Assembly (NCBI GenBank): GCA_035555855.1 | Contig: DATMGD010000023.1 | Coordinates: 1 to 59,052 of the forward strand | Length of the DNA: 59,052 bases | Origin: Palsa-892 sp035555855 | GTDB taxonomy: Bacteria > Pseudomonadota > Alphaproteobacteria > Rhizobiales > Xanthobacteraceae | Direction of reading: 5' to 3' | Shown: positions 42,319 to 51,023 of the stretch, piece by piece | Layout: each line of letters starts with the position of its first letter | Position numbering within the stretch: position 1 is the first letter of the stretch | Notes under the pieces: generated by a model | Told to the model about the DNA's origin: nothing | Databases searched by the model: none | What the model saw: only the letters and a program-made list of their open reading frames with translations | Position numbers and translations under genes: made by a program

Positions 42319-43065
42319 TTAAAGATGACTCTTCAAGGCGAGATGCGCGCCGAGAAGCAGCATCCCCCAGAAGAAGACGACGCGAAACGTCGCCGGCGTG
42401 ATGCGCCGCCGCACCCAGGTGCCGGCGGCCATGCCTACTCCCGACGCGGCGAGCGCCAGCAGCGATAGCGGTAAAATAGACAGCTGCATCGCGCCATCTC
42501 GATACAGATTGACGGTAAGCGCGAAGGTCGAGATCGAAAACATCAGGCCGAGCGCCTGAATGAGATCTTCCCGGCTGAAGTCCATGGACTGGACGTACAT
42601 GACCCCCGGCACGGTGAAGATGCCGGTCGCCGCCGCGACTACCCCGCTGACCAGACCGATCACCGGCGATAGCCATTTTTCCAACTCTCGCTTCACCGAA
42701 AACTGTATGCGGAAAATGCCAAGAAGCGCATAGATGACGAGCACAGTGCCGAGCGCCGTCGTTGCGAAATCGGCATTGCCGGGGCTCATCAGCCCGAAGC
42801 CGAGCCAGATGCCGGCACAGATGAATGCCAGCAATATCCACATCCGCTTGAAGACATGGAGAAAATTAGGGCCTGCCAGGAGCTGCCAAGTATTCGTCAC
42901 CACTGACGGAATGACCAGGATCGCAGCCCCCTGCAATGGCGTCATGATGAGGCCGAGAAGACCCTGGGCGACGGTCGGCAATCCCATGCCGATTACGCCC
43001 TTAACGAAACCGGCGAGCACGAAGGCAGCGCCAAGGACGATGTAGAACGAATAGGATTGAGACAT
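42319..43065 (-). CDS. TauE/SafE-family membrane transporter
   Basis: A 248-residue protein with about eight membrane helices and the duplicated TauE/SafE pattern ('VKGVIGMGLPTVAQGLLGLIMTPLQGAAILVIPSVVTNTWQLL' and 'VVAAATGIFTVPGVMYVQSMDFSREDLIQALGLMFSISTFAL'). The family exports organosulfur or sulfite-like anions; the substrate here is unknown. Its stop is 1 bp from the convergent MoxR stop. Confidence 0.88.
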   Translation of the reverse strand: MSQSYSFYIVLGAAFVLAGFVKGVIGMGLPTVAQGLLGLIMTPLQGAAILVIPSVVTNTWQLLAGPNFLHVFKRMWILLAFICAGIWLGFGLMSPGNADFATTALGTVLVIYALLGIFRIQFSVKRELEKWLSPVIGLVSGVVAAATGIFTVPGVMYVQSMDFSREDLIQALGLMFSISTFALTVNLYRDGAMQLSILPLSLLALAASGVGMAAGTWVRRRITPATFRVVFFWGMLLLGAHLALKSHL

Positions 43066-43080
43066 GAGGTTGGTGGCCCG

Positions 43081-44895
43081 TCAGGCTTCTATTTTTTCGT
43101 CTTTGTCTTTCGGCTTTTTCTTTTTGCCTTTGACGGTTTTCGCCGGCGGCTGTGCTTCGGCCTCCGCTATCGCTGCGGCCGGTGCTGCCTGACCGGCTTC
43201 CACGGCCGCTTCAACCACCGGCACGCTTTTCTCGCGATTGAAAATGTGGCGCGCGCTGGCGCCGAAACGCCGGGAGACCGGCACGATCACGTTCGTCCAG
43301 CCGCGCCGCGCCGCGGGCACAACGGCGTTTCGCCAGAGCGAAGCGATTGCCTTCGCGACCCATTCCATGCCGCTGCCGACGAGCTTCGCAGCAAAACCGA
43401 TCGCCTGCGCGATCCATAAAATCAACTGCGTCAGCGCGCGTCCCAGGAGAATGAACGGTTGCGCCGCGACCTTCGCTGCCCGTTGCAAGGCACCGAACAT
43501 CGCGATGGCCGCCTTGCCGAAACGGCTGCGGACAAAACGATGCCTGATGCGGCGGCCGATATACGCCGGATAGCCCGGCGCATGGCCGGCACGGATCGCA
43601 GCCTTGTCGCGCTCTGCCGCGCGCGTTCGCGCCTCCTCGAAGCGATCCTTTCCCTGCATGCCCCAATAGATCGATTGCGCTACTACGCGCCCCGCCCAGC
43701 CGCCGTTCCACACAAGACCAAACGGGATGAACAACCGCCAACGGTCGTCATGTTCGGCAATCGCCGACGCGATCAGATCGCCCGCCATCGCCGTGGTGTT
43801 GAGCCCCTGTCCGCCGAACGCGCTTGCAACCCAAACGCCCGGCTGCGCCATGCCGATCTGCGGCATCCAGTGCACGGCGTAACCCATGATACCGGACCAT
43901 GCATGGTCGATCGGCACGCCATGCAGCTGCGGATAGACGCTGGCGATATCCTTCGCCATCACCTCGGCGAGCTGGCGCGGCGGGTTACGGCGCGCGGAAA
44001 TGCGCCCGCCCCACAGCAATCGTTCGCCGGCAAGATGGTAATAGTCGCCGGCCCGCCGCATGTCGGAAATCGCGCCGTCGAAACGGATCGCCCGCATTTC
44101 GTCGCCGAGCGGCGCCGTCACCACCACATGCGTGCGGATCGGCAGAATGGTTTTGGCGAGCCACGGAAACGCCTCGCCGATCCCGGCGCTGCCCGCGAGC
44201 ACCAAATCGAACATGCGCACGCGCCCCTCGGCCGTCGCGAGCGACTTCCGCAAGCCGCTGATGTCGGCTTCGATCACTCTACTGCTCTCGAAAATCCGCC
44301 CGCCGCGATCCTCGATCTCGTCCGCGAGCAGCCGCGCGAGCGCAAGCGGATTGAGATGGAATGCATCCTTCTCGTGGAGCGCCTGATAATAGCGCGTGGT
44401 TGAAAGTGCGCGGCGAAGTTTTCCCTTGCTCCAGAACTCAAGCTCGTGACCGAAATCGCGCGCCAGCATTTCGCCATAGGCTTGCATCCCGGCCGCATCG
44501 TCCTGCCGCGAGACATGCAGCCTGCCCGGTTTCATCTGCATCGCTGCCGGATCGCGCGAGATCAGCGCGCGGACGCTTTCGACGCCCCTGCGCGAGAGAT
44601 CGTAAAGCGCGCGCGCATCAGAAAGGCCGACGCGCGCGATGATTTTTTCGAGCTCGGCCGCATAGCCCGCCGAGACGAAGCCGCCGTTTCGGCCCGACGC
44701 CCCGTTCGCGATCGTATCCGCTTCGAGCAGCACCACATCCTTGCCGCGCACCGCAAGCGCATGCGCCGCCCACAATCCGGCGAAACCGCCGCCGACGACA
44801 CAGACATCGGCTTCGATTTCTCGCGTAAGCGCGGGCCGCGCCGCAACCGGCCGCGCGGACGCTGCATAAAAGGTGTGGTCTGATACTTCGGTCAT
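43081..44895 (-). CDS. FAD-dependent amine/amino-acid oxidoreductase (DAO family) with C-terminal extension
   Basis: A 604-residue protein. An ADP-binding motif is at about 30-45 ('DVCVVGGGFAGLWAAHAL'), followed by 'GASGRNGGFVSAGY', typical of DAO enzymes such as gamma-glutamylputrescine oxidase. The DAO domain ends around residue 425 ('VWVASAFGGQGLNTTAMAGDLIASAI' near 350). About 170 further residues are unusual: hydrophobic/amphipathic helices ('LTQLILWIAQAIGFAAKLVGSGMEWVAKAIASLWRNAVVPAARRG') and a Lys/Glu-rich tail ending 'KGKKKKPKDKDEKIEA'. The substrate is unknown. The start could be slightly later. Confidence 0.82.
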   Translation of the reverse strand: MTEVSDHTFYAASARPVAARPALTREIEADVCVVGGGFAGLWAAHALAVRGKDVVLLEADTIANGASGRNGGFVSAGYAAELEKIIARVGLSDARALYDLSRRGVESVRALISRDPAAMQMKPGRLHVSRQDDAAGMQAYGEMLARDFGHELEFWSKGKLRRALSTTRYYQALHEKDAFHLNPLALARLLADEIEDRGGRIFESSRVIEADISGLRKSLATAEGRVRMFDLVLAGSAGIGEAFPWLAKTILPIRTHVVVTAPLGDEMRAIRFDGAISDMRRAGDYYHLAGERLLWGGRISARRNPPRQLAEVMAKDIASVYPQLHGVPIDHAWSGIMGYAVHWMPQIGMAQPGVWVASAFGGQGLNTTAMAGDLIASAIAEHDDRWRLFIPFGLVWNGGWAGRVVAQSIYWGMQGKDRFEEARTRAAERDKAAIRAGHAPGYPAYIGRRIRHRFVRSRFGKAAIAMFGALQRAAKVAAQPFILLGRALTQLILWIAQAIGFAAKLVGSGMEWVAKAIASLWRNAVVPAARRGWTNVIVPVSRRFGASARHIFNREKSVPVVEAAVEAGQAAPAAAIAEAEAQPPAKTVKGKKKKPKDKDEKIEA

Positions 44896-45020
44896 AGGCG
44901 TGTCATCGGAAAGCGCATGCTACGCTGGCGGCCACGTTTTTTCGACCGGCCGGGCCGCCTTTGCTAAACGGATCGGCCGCCGAACGGAAGACCCGCGAGG
45001 GGAAATCGCCAGAGGAATCA

Positions 45021-45536
45021 ATGCGTCGCCTGATGATCCTCCGCCACGCCAAAACCGAACCCTCGGGCCACGGGCCCGATTTCGACCGTATGCTTAGCGG
45101 CCGCGGTCCGGCCAATGCCCGCGCCATCGGCGCTTACATGAAAACGCATGGCTATGAGCCCGACTTTGCCGCTGTCTCGCCGGCCCGCCGCGCCGTCGAG
45201 ACATGGGAGGAAATCGCAGCCGAGCTTGCCGCCGCGCCCAAGGCCGTTTTCGATTCGCGAATTTACGAAGCCTCGGAGAACACATTGCTGGCGGTCGTCC
45301 ACGGCATCCCCAGGCCGTGCAAATCCGCGCTTCTCGTGGGGCATAATCCGGGTTTTGCGCTTCTCGCCAATCTGCTCGCGGGGAGCGGCGGCAGGCAGGC
45401 GCGCGAGCGGCTTGCCGAAAAGTTTCCCACCGCGGCGCTTGCCGTCATCGACTTCGACGTCAAGGACTGGAAGGACGCCCTGCCCGGCGAAGGCAAGCTG
45501 CGCGAATTCGTGACGCCCGCCGATCTCAAATCCTAA
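45021..45536 (+). CDS. SixA-type histidine phosphatase
   Basis: A 171-residue protein. The catalytic RHAK motif ('MRRLMILRHAKTEPSG', His9) and the second His in 'ALLVGHNPGFALLANLL' define the SixA branch of the histidine phosphatase superfamily, which removes phosphate from phosphohistidine. The short form starts at the ATG with AGAGGAAT upstream. A terminator follows. Confidence 0.9.
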   Translation: MRRLMILRHAKTEPSGHGPDFDRMLSGRGPANARAIGAYMKTHGYEPDFAAVSPARRAVETWEEIAAELAAAPKAVFDSRIYEASENTLLAVVHGIPRPCKSALLVGHNPGFALLANLLAGSGGRQARERLAEKFPTAALAVIDFDVKDWKDALPGEGKLREFVTPADLKS

Positions 45537-45542
45537 AACAAA

Positions 45543-45570
45543 AACCCCGCGAGTTGCCTCGCGGGGTTCG
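45543..45570. terminator. Bidirectional terminator between sixA-like and lactate permease genes
   Basis: AACCCCGCGAG pairs with CTCGCGGGGTT around TTGC, with flanking A's on the left and TTCGTTGTT on the right. Confidence 0.8.
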
Positions 45571-45589
45571 TTGTTGCAAGTGCAACCGA

Positions 45590-47248
45590 TTACTTCATCG
45601 GCACGATCATCCACTGGAAGACGTTGGCCTGCAGCATCACCAGGATGCCGACCATGCACGCCAGCACGATCGAGTGCTTGAACACGAAGCGCAAGATGGT
45701 GCCTTCATGCCCGTACCAGTTGGTCGCCGTCGATGCGACGACGATTGACTGCGCGTCGATCATCTTGCCCATGACGCCGCCCGAGGAGTTCGCGGCGCTC
45801 ATCAGGATCGGCGAGATGCCCAGTTGCTCCGAGGTGATCCGTTGCAGGTTGCCGAACAGAATGTTCGACGCCGTGTCGGATCCCGTGAGCGCGACGCCGA
45901 GCCAGCCGAGCAGCGTGCCGAAGAACGGGTACAGCACGCCGGTCGCGGCGAAGGCGAGACCGAGGGTCGCGTCGATGCCGGAGAGACGGGTGAGCGTACC
46001 GATCGCCAGCATCGCGCAGATCGTCAGCAGCGAATAAGCGCAGATTCGGATCGTGTTGAGATACGTCCTGATCAACCCGAACGGCGAGAAGCCCATCAGG
46101 AAGCCGGAGATGATCGCCGCGATCAACATGCCCGAGCCCGTATAGGAGAGCCAGGTGAACGAGAACACGGCGCCTTCCGGCGTCGGCTTCGCGGCGATCG
46201 GCGCTACCTTGTTGATCATGTTGTGCAGGTCCGGAACCGGATAGTTCCAGATCGCCCAGGCATTGACCGCTTTCTTGAAAGCGTCCGTGCCCCAGATCAG
46301 CAGAATGATGCAGACGATGATCCACGGCATCAGCGAGTACCAGACCTCGCCGCTCGTGGGCTTCTTCAGTGCCTTCGGTGCGGCGCGGCCCTTGGCGGAT
46401 TCGTCATGCACACGCAGCGCCGCCGAGGTCCAGATTTCCTTCGGCTGCCACACCTTCAGGAACAAGATGAGTGCCGCCATCGAAATCAGCGAAGCGCCGA
46501 TATCGACGATCCACGGATTGATGAAGTTCGAGATCAGGAACTGCGGGATCGCGAACGAAACGCCGGTGACAAGAATGGCCGGCCACACATCCTTCATTCC
46601 CTTCCAGCCGGCGAAGGCCCACACCACCCAGAACGGCACGATCAGCGAGAAGAACGGCAACTGGCGGCCGACCATCGCGCCGAGCAGGAACGGGTCGAGG
46701 CCCGTAACGCTCGCAAGGCCCGCGATCGGCGTACCAAGTGCGCCGTAGGCAACCGGTGCGGTGTTGGCGATCAGCGACAGGCCCGAGGCCGCAAGCGGTG
46801 AGAAGCCGAGCCCGATCAGGATCGCACCAGTGACGGCAACCGGTGTACCGAAGCCCGAAGCGCCTTCGAAGAACGCGCCGAACGAAAACGCGATCAGCAG
46901 GAGTTGCAGGCGGCGGTCGTTGGTGACGCCGCCGATCGTATTCTGGAGGGTTTCAAACACGCCCTTCTCCACCGTGAGCCGGTAGAGATAAATGACGTTG
47001 AGCACGATCCAGCCGATCGGGAAGAAGCCGGTCACCGCGCCGAGCAGCGAGGCGCGGATCGACATGCCGGCCGGCATCGTGAAGATGAAGATCGCAACGA
47101 GGTTCGCGACGATCAGTGCGATGATCGCGGCGATGTGTGCTTTCACTTTATTAGATGCGATCAGCAGGAGCAGCGTCACGACAGGCAACGCTGCGGCAAT
47201 TGTCGATAGAACCTGATTGTTCAGTGGATCGTAATGTTGATTCCACAT
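45590..47248 (-). CDS. lctP: L-lactate permease (LctP family)
   Basis: A 552-residue transporter with about 12-14 membrane helices. Landmarks include 'FGAFFEGASGFGTPVAVTGAILIGLGF', 'IANTAPVAYGALGTPIAGLASVTGLD' and 'GWLGVALTGSDTASNILFGNLQRITSEQLGISPILMSAANSSGGVMGKMIDAQSIVVAST', all typical of LctP/LldP/GlcA proteins that import lactate or glycolate with protons. No lactate dehydrogenase lies beside it. Confidence 0.95.
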   Translation of the reverse strand: MWNQHYDPLNNQVLSTIAAALPVVTLLLLIASNKVKAHIAAIIALIVANLVAIFIFTMPAGMSIRASLLGAVTGFFPIGWIVLNVIYLYRLTVEKGVFETLQNTIGGVTNDRRLQLLLIAFSFGAFFEGASGFGTPVAVTGAILIGLGFSPLAASGLSLIANTAPVAYGALGTPIAGLASVTGLDPFLLGAMVGRQLPFFSLIVPFWVVWAFAGWKGMKDVWPAILVTGVSFAIPQFLISNFINPWIVDIGASLISMAALILFLKVWQPKEIWTSAALRVHDESAKGRAAPKALKKPTSGEVWYSLMPWIIVCIILLIWGTDAFKKAVNAWAIWNYPVPDLHNMINKVAPIAAKPTPEGAVFSFTWLSYTGSGMLIAAIISGFLMGFSPFGLIRTYLNTIRICAYSLLTICAMLAIGTLTRLSGIDATLGLAFAATGVLYPFFGTLLGWLGVALTGSDTASNILFGNLQRITSEQLGISPILMSAANSSGGVMGKMIDAQSIVVASTATNWYGHEGTILRFVFKHSIVLACMVGILVMLQANVFQWMIVPMK

Positions 47249-47522
47249 TGGATGATGTCCCCCTTGAAATTTTCGGCGGCGGATAACGTCGCTCGGCCGT
47301 TCAACGCGTCGGCGGATCGCGAAGCAAATCCATCCGGCGCGCTAGAATGAACTTTTTTTCTGCGGATCAAAGTGCGCGCGCAAAGAAAACTGCGCACAAA
47401 ATAAAAACGGTGCCAACGTACGCACTCGCGCTGGAACAAATCAAAAGTGAAACGCACCACACCAAGTTACCAACGCGCGGCAGTGCGGAAAGAATTTATC
47501 GTTGTAATTCGTGCGGAACTTT
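47249..47522. other. Gene-free, relatively AT-rich gap upstream of lctP
   Basis: I see no coding frame here. A GC-rich inverted repeat (GTGCGCGCGC...GCGCAC, about 47371-47397) could be an operator for lctP. The minus strand has TTGGCACC near 47412, but no GC 10 bases later, so it is not a sigma54 promoter. Confidence 0.4.
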
Positions 47523-48110
47523 TCAGACGGGAGGTAAAACTTGCGCCGGTATCGAATTCATTGGCGCTTGGCGCGGACGATTGCGCAACAACATCGTACC
47601 GACCTGCGATGCGAGCAGCGCCGCGAAAATCAGAACTACAACTAAAAGACTAAAATTACCGTCGCGCAGCGTGATCGCCACGAAATACAGAACGGCCAAA
47701 GCGATAGCGCCGCCGAACACCGCACTCGGCCACCACCGCCATGCCGAGAGCCCCGCGTCAATTTGCAGCGACGGCTGCACTTCCCCGATTCGCCGGCAAA
47801 GCTCGGCGACGAAAGCGCGATACGCCGCCGCCTGATTGTCGAAGTGAAACATGCCGCGCGCCGATACCGACGGGAGAATAATTTTGCGGCTCGTGCGCGA
47901 CCAGATCTCGGCGAGATAACGCTGTGCGGAAAGATTGGCGGGGCGAAAACTGAGGCGCAGGCGCACGACGTCCTCGTAGCGCACTTGCGTTTTGCGATTT
48001 GCGGATTCGATCTCGAGTGCATCCGGCAGTAGACGCAGGATCGTTTCGGCGCCGACCGGGCGGAGGCGAAAACGATATTCGAGATCGGCGGGTTTAGTGT
48101 CGTTGCTCAT
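47523..48110 (-). CDS. Conserved two-helix membrane protein, unknown function
   Basis: A 195-residue protein. The N-terminal soluble part ('YRFRLRPVGAETILRLLPDALEIESANRKTQVRYEDVVRLRLSFRPANLSAQRYLAEI') looks like a PH-like domain. Two membrane helices follow ('WWPSAVFGGAIALAVLYFVAI' and 'FSLLVVVLIFAALLASQVG'). No family could be named. Confidence 0.7.
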   Translation of the reverse strand: MSNDTKPADLEYRFRLRPVGAETILRLLPDALEIESANRKTQVRYEDVVRLRLSFRPANLSAQRYLAEIWSRTSRKIILPSVSARGMFHFDNQAAAYRAFVAELCRRIGEVQPSLQIDAGLSAWRWWPSAVFGGAIALAVLYFVAITLRDGNFSLLVVVLIFAALLASQVGTMLLRNRPRQAPMNSIPAQVLPPV

Positions 48111-48149
48111 GCGCCGTCATCTAGCATGCTTTGCACGCCGGCGGCTCAC

Positions 48150-48184
48150 CAAACGAAAGCCGCCGGATCGAAAGACCCGGCGGC
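48150..48184 (-). terminator. Weak terminator after the Tyr/Gly-rich secreted gene
   Basis: GCCGCCGG and CCGGCGGC pair around a 10-base loop; on the minus strand the hairpin is followed by CTTTCGTTT. Confidence 0.45.
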
Positions 48185-48222
48185 ACATTCACATGATTAA
48201 CAGCTTGCCTGATGGCCCGATA

Positions 48223-48552
48223 TTAACGGCACCATACGCGGCCCCAGCCATCCCGGTAGCAGCCGCCGTAATACGGATCGTAGTATCCGTAGCGCGGGCC
48301 GTAGTAGCCGCCGTAATAATACGGAGCCGTCGCCGCCGCGACACCGAGGCCAAGTGCCGCCGCACCCCAGCCCCAACCGCGATAGCCATGGTGACGGCCA
48401 TGCCAGCGCACCTCGGTGGTGGTGGCAGGCACCGCGTTGCTCAACGTCTGACTGCCCGATGTGATCGGCAAGGCCGACGAGGTCGTGGCCGTGGCCGCCA
48501 GCGCCGCGGCGGCAAGGCCCGCGATCATGAGTTTGTTCAGATTGCTACGCAT
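48223..48552 (-). CDS. Secreted Tyr/Gly-rich protein
   Basis: A 109-residue protein with a signal peptide (ending near SSALP) and a tail of Tyr/Gly repeats ('YYYGGYYGPRYGYYDPYYGGCYRDGWGRVWCR') with two Cys. The start at 48552 leads into the signal peptide; the upstream frame is promoter DNA with an EcfG-type site. Such proteins are abundant in rhizobial envelopes; function unknown. Confidence 0.75.
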   Translation of the reverse strand: MRSNLNKLMIAGLAAAALAATATTSSALPITSGSQTLSNAVPATTTEVRWHGRHHGYRGWGWGAAALGLGVAAATAPYYYGGYYGPRYGYYDPYYGGCYRDGWGRVWCR

Positions 48553-48612
48553 GGTCTTGTCCTTTCTCGTAATCGGCATCCGAGCCGCAAAGATGCGAAC
48601 TCTCAATAATAA

Positions 48613-48637
48613 AACGCCCCGCGCGCTGAACCGTTCC
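48613..48637 (-). promoter_or_regulatory. EcfG-type general stress promoter (GGAAC-N16-CGTT)
   Basis: On the minus strand GGAAC (48637-48633) and CGTT (48616-48613) are 16 bases apart, about 60 bp upstream of the Tyr/Gly-rich gene. Confidence 0.7.
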
Positions 48638-48774
48638 TGAAATGGCTGTTTTCTGCGGTTCAGAGACAAGGCCGAATTGTTGCAACCTCAGGCCAAAATG
48701 CGGCCACAGCCGTGAAAAGCCGGATGGCTCACTCTATATCTGCTATAATTGTCGATCATCACATCGAGGATACC

Positions 48775-49068
48775 GTGCCGTTCGCCCAATTCCGCGTCGT
48801 TCAGATTTCCGGCTGGAAGCTCGCGCTTGGCGCCGCTCTTCTCCTTACGCTGTTTCTCGCGCTATTCATTCTCGCGGCCGGCGTTCTGCTGCTGGCTTTG
48901 CCGGTTGCCGCCATCGCCGGCGCGCTCACATATCTGTTCGGGAAACGGAGCAAGCCGGCGTCCGCGCCAGAAGACGTGATCGAAGTCGAATATCGTGAAG
49001 TCGAACAGAAACAACTCGAGCAGGACGCGAAGCCACAAGATCCGAGGCCACAAGATTCAAAACCATGA
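48775..49068 (+). CDS. Small membrane protein with acidic C-terminus
   Basis: A 97-residue protein with one long or two short membrane helices ('LALGAALLLTLFLALFILAAGVLLLALPVAAIAGALTYLF') and a charged tail with repeated QDxxPQD. I chose the GTG at 48775 because CGAGGA lies 6 bases upstream; an ATG at 48712 has no ribosome-binding site. It overlaps the next gene by ATGA, so the two are coupled. Confidence 0.65.
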   Translation: MPFAQFRVVQISGWKLALGAALLLTLFLALFILAAGVLLLALPVAAIAGALTYLFGKRSKPASAPEDVIEVEYREVEQKQLEQDAKPQDPRPQDSKP

Positions 49069-49343
49069 GTGAAGTCGTCGATAATCCCGCAAGGCACCGC
49101 TACGAAATCTCCGTCGACGGCCTCACGGCCTTCACCACCTATCGAATCGCGGATGGCATCATCACCTTCGTTCACACCGAGGTGCCGCCGGAATTTCGCG
49201 GCAAGGGCATCGGCTCCAGGCTCGTGCGCGGCGAACTTGAAGCGGCGCGCGCCCGCGGCCTGAAGGTGGTGCCAAGCTGTGAATTTGTCGCCAGCTATAT
49301 CGACAAGCACCCCGAATTTCGCGATTTACTCGCTACCAATTGA
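49065..49343 (+). CDS. GNAT-like N-acetyltransferase (YjdJ/NATD1 type)
   Basis: A 92-residue minimal GNAT protein with the acetyl-CoA loop 'PPEFRGKGIGSRLVRGELEAARARGLKVVPSCEFVASYIDKHPEFRDLL'. It matches the short NATD1/YjdJ family; the substrate is unknown. Its start overlaps the upstream membrane protein stop. Confidence 0.9.
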   Translation: MSEVVDNPARHRYEISVDGLTAFTTYRIADGIITFVHTEVPPEFRGKGIGSRLVRGELEAARARGLKVVPSCEFVASYIDKHPEFRDLLATN

Positions 49344-49387
49344 GTGGAACCATGAGCGTAACCTGCCGGTTGATACGGAGAGATGAG

Positions 49388-49771
49388 ATGAAGCCGTGGC
49401 GATCCGTTCTCGCGACCATCGTTATGCTTTCCGCCGCGCCCGCGCTGGCAACGGGTGCACTCGCGCAAGGGACATTGACCACGCCGACAACGCCGACGGT
49501 TCCCTCGGGCCGTCCGGTCGGACAAAGCACGATCATCTCTCCGGCCGTGTCTTCGCCGCTTCTGCCAAGCTCGGGCCTTGCCGGTGCAGGACAGCCGTGC
49601 AGAGGCAGCGCGACGGCGTTCGGTTCGATTTCCGGAAATGCCGGCGTTGGCACCTCGGCAACCGGAACACAAACCAATACCGGTTTGCCGGCCGCGACCA
49701 ATCAGCCCTCTTCGGGCTCCATTCGCGGCGTGAACCCCAGCGTCACTCCCGGTTTGCCGGGAAGCTGCTGA
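49388..49771 (+). CDS. Secreted Thr/Ser/Gly/Pro-rich protein
   Basis: A 127-residue protein with a signal peptide (to about GALAQ) and a low-complexity mature part ('GTLTTPTTPTVPSGRP', 'SISGNAGVGTSATGTQTNTG') ending in Cys. The start at 49388 follows GGAGAG. No domain recognised. The end overlaps the beginning of the next secreted protein in another frame. Confidence 0.55.
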   Translation: MKPWRSVLATIVMLSAAPALATGALAQGTLTTPTTPTVPSGRPVGQSTIISPAVSSPLLPSSGLAGAGQPCRGSATAFGSISGNAGVGTSATGTQTNTGLPAATNQPSSGSIRGVNPSVTPGLPGSC

Positions 49772-50019
49772 ACGGGATCGTCGCCGCATTCTGGCTGTTC
49801 TCCGGCACCGTCGCTTTTGCGCAGACAACTCCACCTTCGAAGCAGGAGCAGTGCACGCCTGCCGAAAGCGGCATGGATAGCGAGCAGCTCGGCAAGAAGC
49901 TGTCGGATTCGAAGGGCGTGATCTGCCCGCCGGCTACCCATGATTCCGAGATCAAGGTTCAGCCACCCGACAGCGGAGCCAAAACGCCGGTAATCAAGCC
50001 TCCCGACACCGCCAAATAA
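49765..50019 (+). CDS. Small secreted protein without a canonical start codon
   Basis: The frame 'LLNGIVAAFWLFSGTVAFAQTTPPSKQEQCTPAESGMDSEQLGKKLSDSKGVICPPATHDSEIKVQPPDSGAKTP...' has a convincing signal peptide and a two-Cys mature domain, but no ATG, GTG or TTG precedes the hydrophobic segment in a sensible position. CTG codons at 49765 or 49768 follow GGGAAG and are the best candidates. A lost start or coupling to the preceding gene, which ends inside it, are alternatives. Confidence 0.5.
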   Translation: MLNGIVAAFWLFSGTVAFAQTTPPSKQEQCTPAESGMDSEQLGKKLSDSKGVICPPATHDSEIKVQPPDSGAKTPVIKPPDTAK

Positions 50020-50166
50020 CGAACGTCAATCAAGACGGCTCGCCGAATCGCACCGGCGGAACTCGCGATTTTCATAAAAATTTAGCGATACCCGGCAAAA
50101 CCGGCTTTTTGCCGGAACAAGACCAATTTGTCGCGCATTGGCATCGCGTAACAAAAAGATGGTGAA

Positions 50167-50424
50167 GTGGTGCTTGATCGGAAGAAATACATCGAGGAAC
50201 GGGCGAGCACGGCGCGCAAGCCAGGCACCCTTTCGGCTGCGGCCAATCCCTTTAATCCGAAGAACATCGCGGCGGAAAAACGGGCACTCAGGGATTTGCT
50301 CACTTCATTCAAGGAAGAGCCTGAAACGCTCCTGGAGCAGTCGCTCCGCGATCCGGCAACACGCCACAACATGGGCCGGTGCATCGGCCATGCGATCGTA
50401 AAACCCTATGAAGGCGAACAATAG
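50167..50424 (+). CDS. Small hypothetical protein
   Basis: An 85-residue charged helical protein ('YIEERASTARKPGTLSAAANPFNPKNIAAEKRALRDLLTSFKEEPETLLEQSL') with no recognised domain. The start is one of two adjacent GTG codons and the ribosome-binding site is weak. The upstream gap has a CGGCAAAA/TTTTGCCG inverted repeat that only loosely resembles the FlbD-like sites. Confidence 0.45.
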   Translation: MVLDRKKYIEERASTARKPGTLSAAANPFNPKNIAAEKRALRDLLTSFKEEPETLLEQSLRDPATRHNMGRCIGHAIVKPYEGEQ

Positions 50425-50632
50425 CGCTCCGTTAGACGCTGAACTCGCCCGCCGACGATATGCACTGTGCAATAGCGACGCATGATTTTTCCGCATAGCG
50501 TTTTACCCCGCATTTTACGGTGATTTCCGTTCTTCACGTTTCCTCGATCACCGAATTGTAGTGAACAGAACTGCGATGACCGCGTTGTTGCGGATACTGG
50601 GGCGCACTACCGCAACGATGAAGGAGATCTAC

Positions 50633-50902
50633 GTGAGAAACATCCTCAAGCTCGCGACAATCAGCGCCACACTTGTAACGACGATCACGGCCGCATCGGC
50701 ACAGACCCTGACACGCGGCTATTATGATCAGTCTCCACGGTACGGGAACTCGGAAATGATGATGAGTGGCCCGGCCTATGGTTACGGTTATGGCTCGGAC
50801 GTGAATGGCGGCCCATTGCCCTATCGCCCCGAGGCGCATCCTAGCTTCCTGGCATCGCCGGGCTCACAGGATGAACGTGACATTAACGGTCTGGGCGGCT
50901 AA
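50633..50902 (+). CDS. Small secreted Tyr/Gly/Met-containing protein
   Basis: An 89-residue protein starting with GTG, preceded by AAGGAG at a good distance, with a signal peptide (VRNILKLATISATLVTTITAASAQ) and a short mature region ('YYDQSPRYGNSEMMMSGPAYGYGYGSD'). Function unknown. A hairpin follows. Confidence 0.6.
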   Translation: MRNILKLATISATLVTTITAASAQTLTRGYYDQSPRYGNSEMMMSGPAYGYGYGSDVNGGPLPYRPEAHPSFLASPGSQDERDINGLGG

Positions 50903-50924
50903 CCGCTCCGATCGGTAGAACGCG

Positions 50925-50946
50925 GCGGCCCGGGATACCGGGCCGC
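50925..50946 (+). terminator. Hairpin downstream of the small secreted gene
   Basis: GCGGCCCGG pairs perfectly with CCGGGCCGC around GATA. The following sequence is only weakly T-rich (TTGCCGTTT). Confidence 0.5.
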
Positions 50947-51023
50947 TTGCCGTTTGTCGGCAAGCGCCCTAATTTTTACTGCGACATGCGTTGCAGATTT
51001 ATGCGCGTCAAAGGAGACCACCG

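Noticed and set aside
47405..47430. TTGGCACC on the minus strand upstream of lctP as a sigma54 promoter
   Set aside because: The -12 GC is missing at the required 10-base spacing.
50094..50122. CGGCAAAA/TTTTGCCGG repeat resembling the FlbD-like sites
   Set aside because: The spacing differs from CGGCAA-N5-GCCGGG, there is no sigma54 promoter at the expected distance, and the gene is not flagellar.
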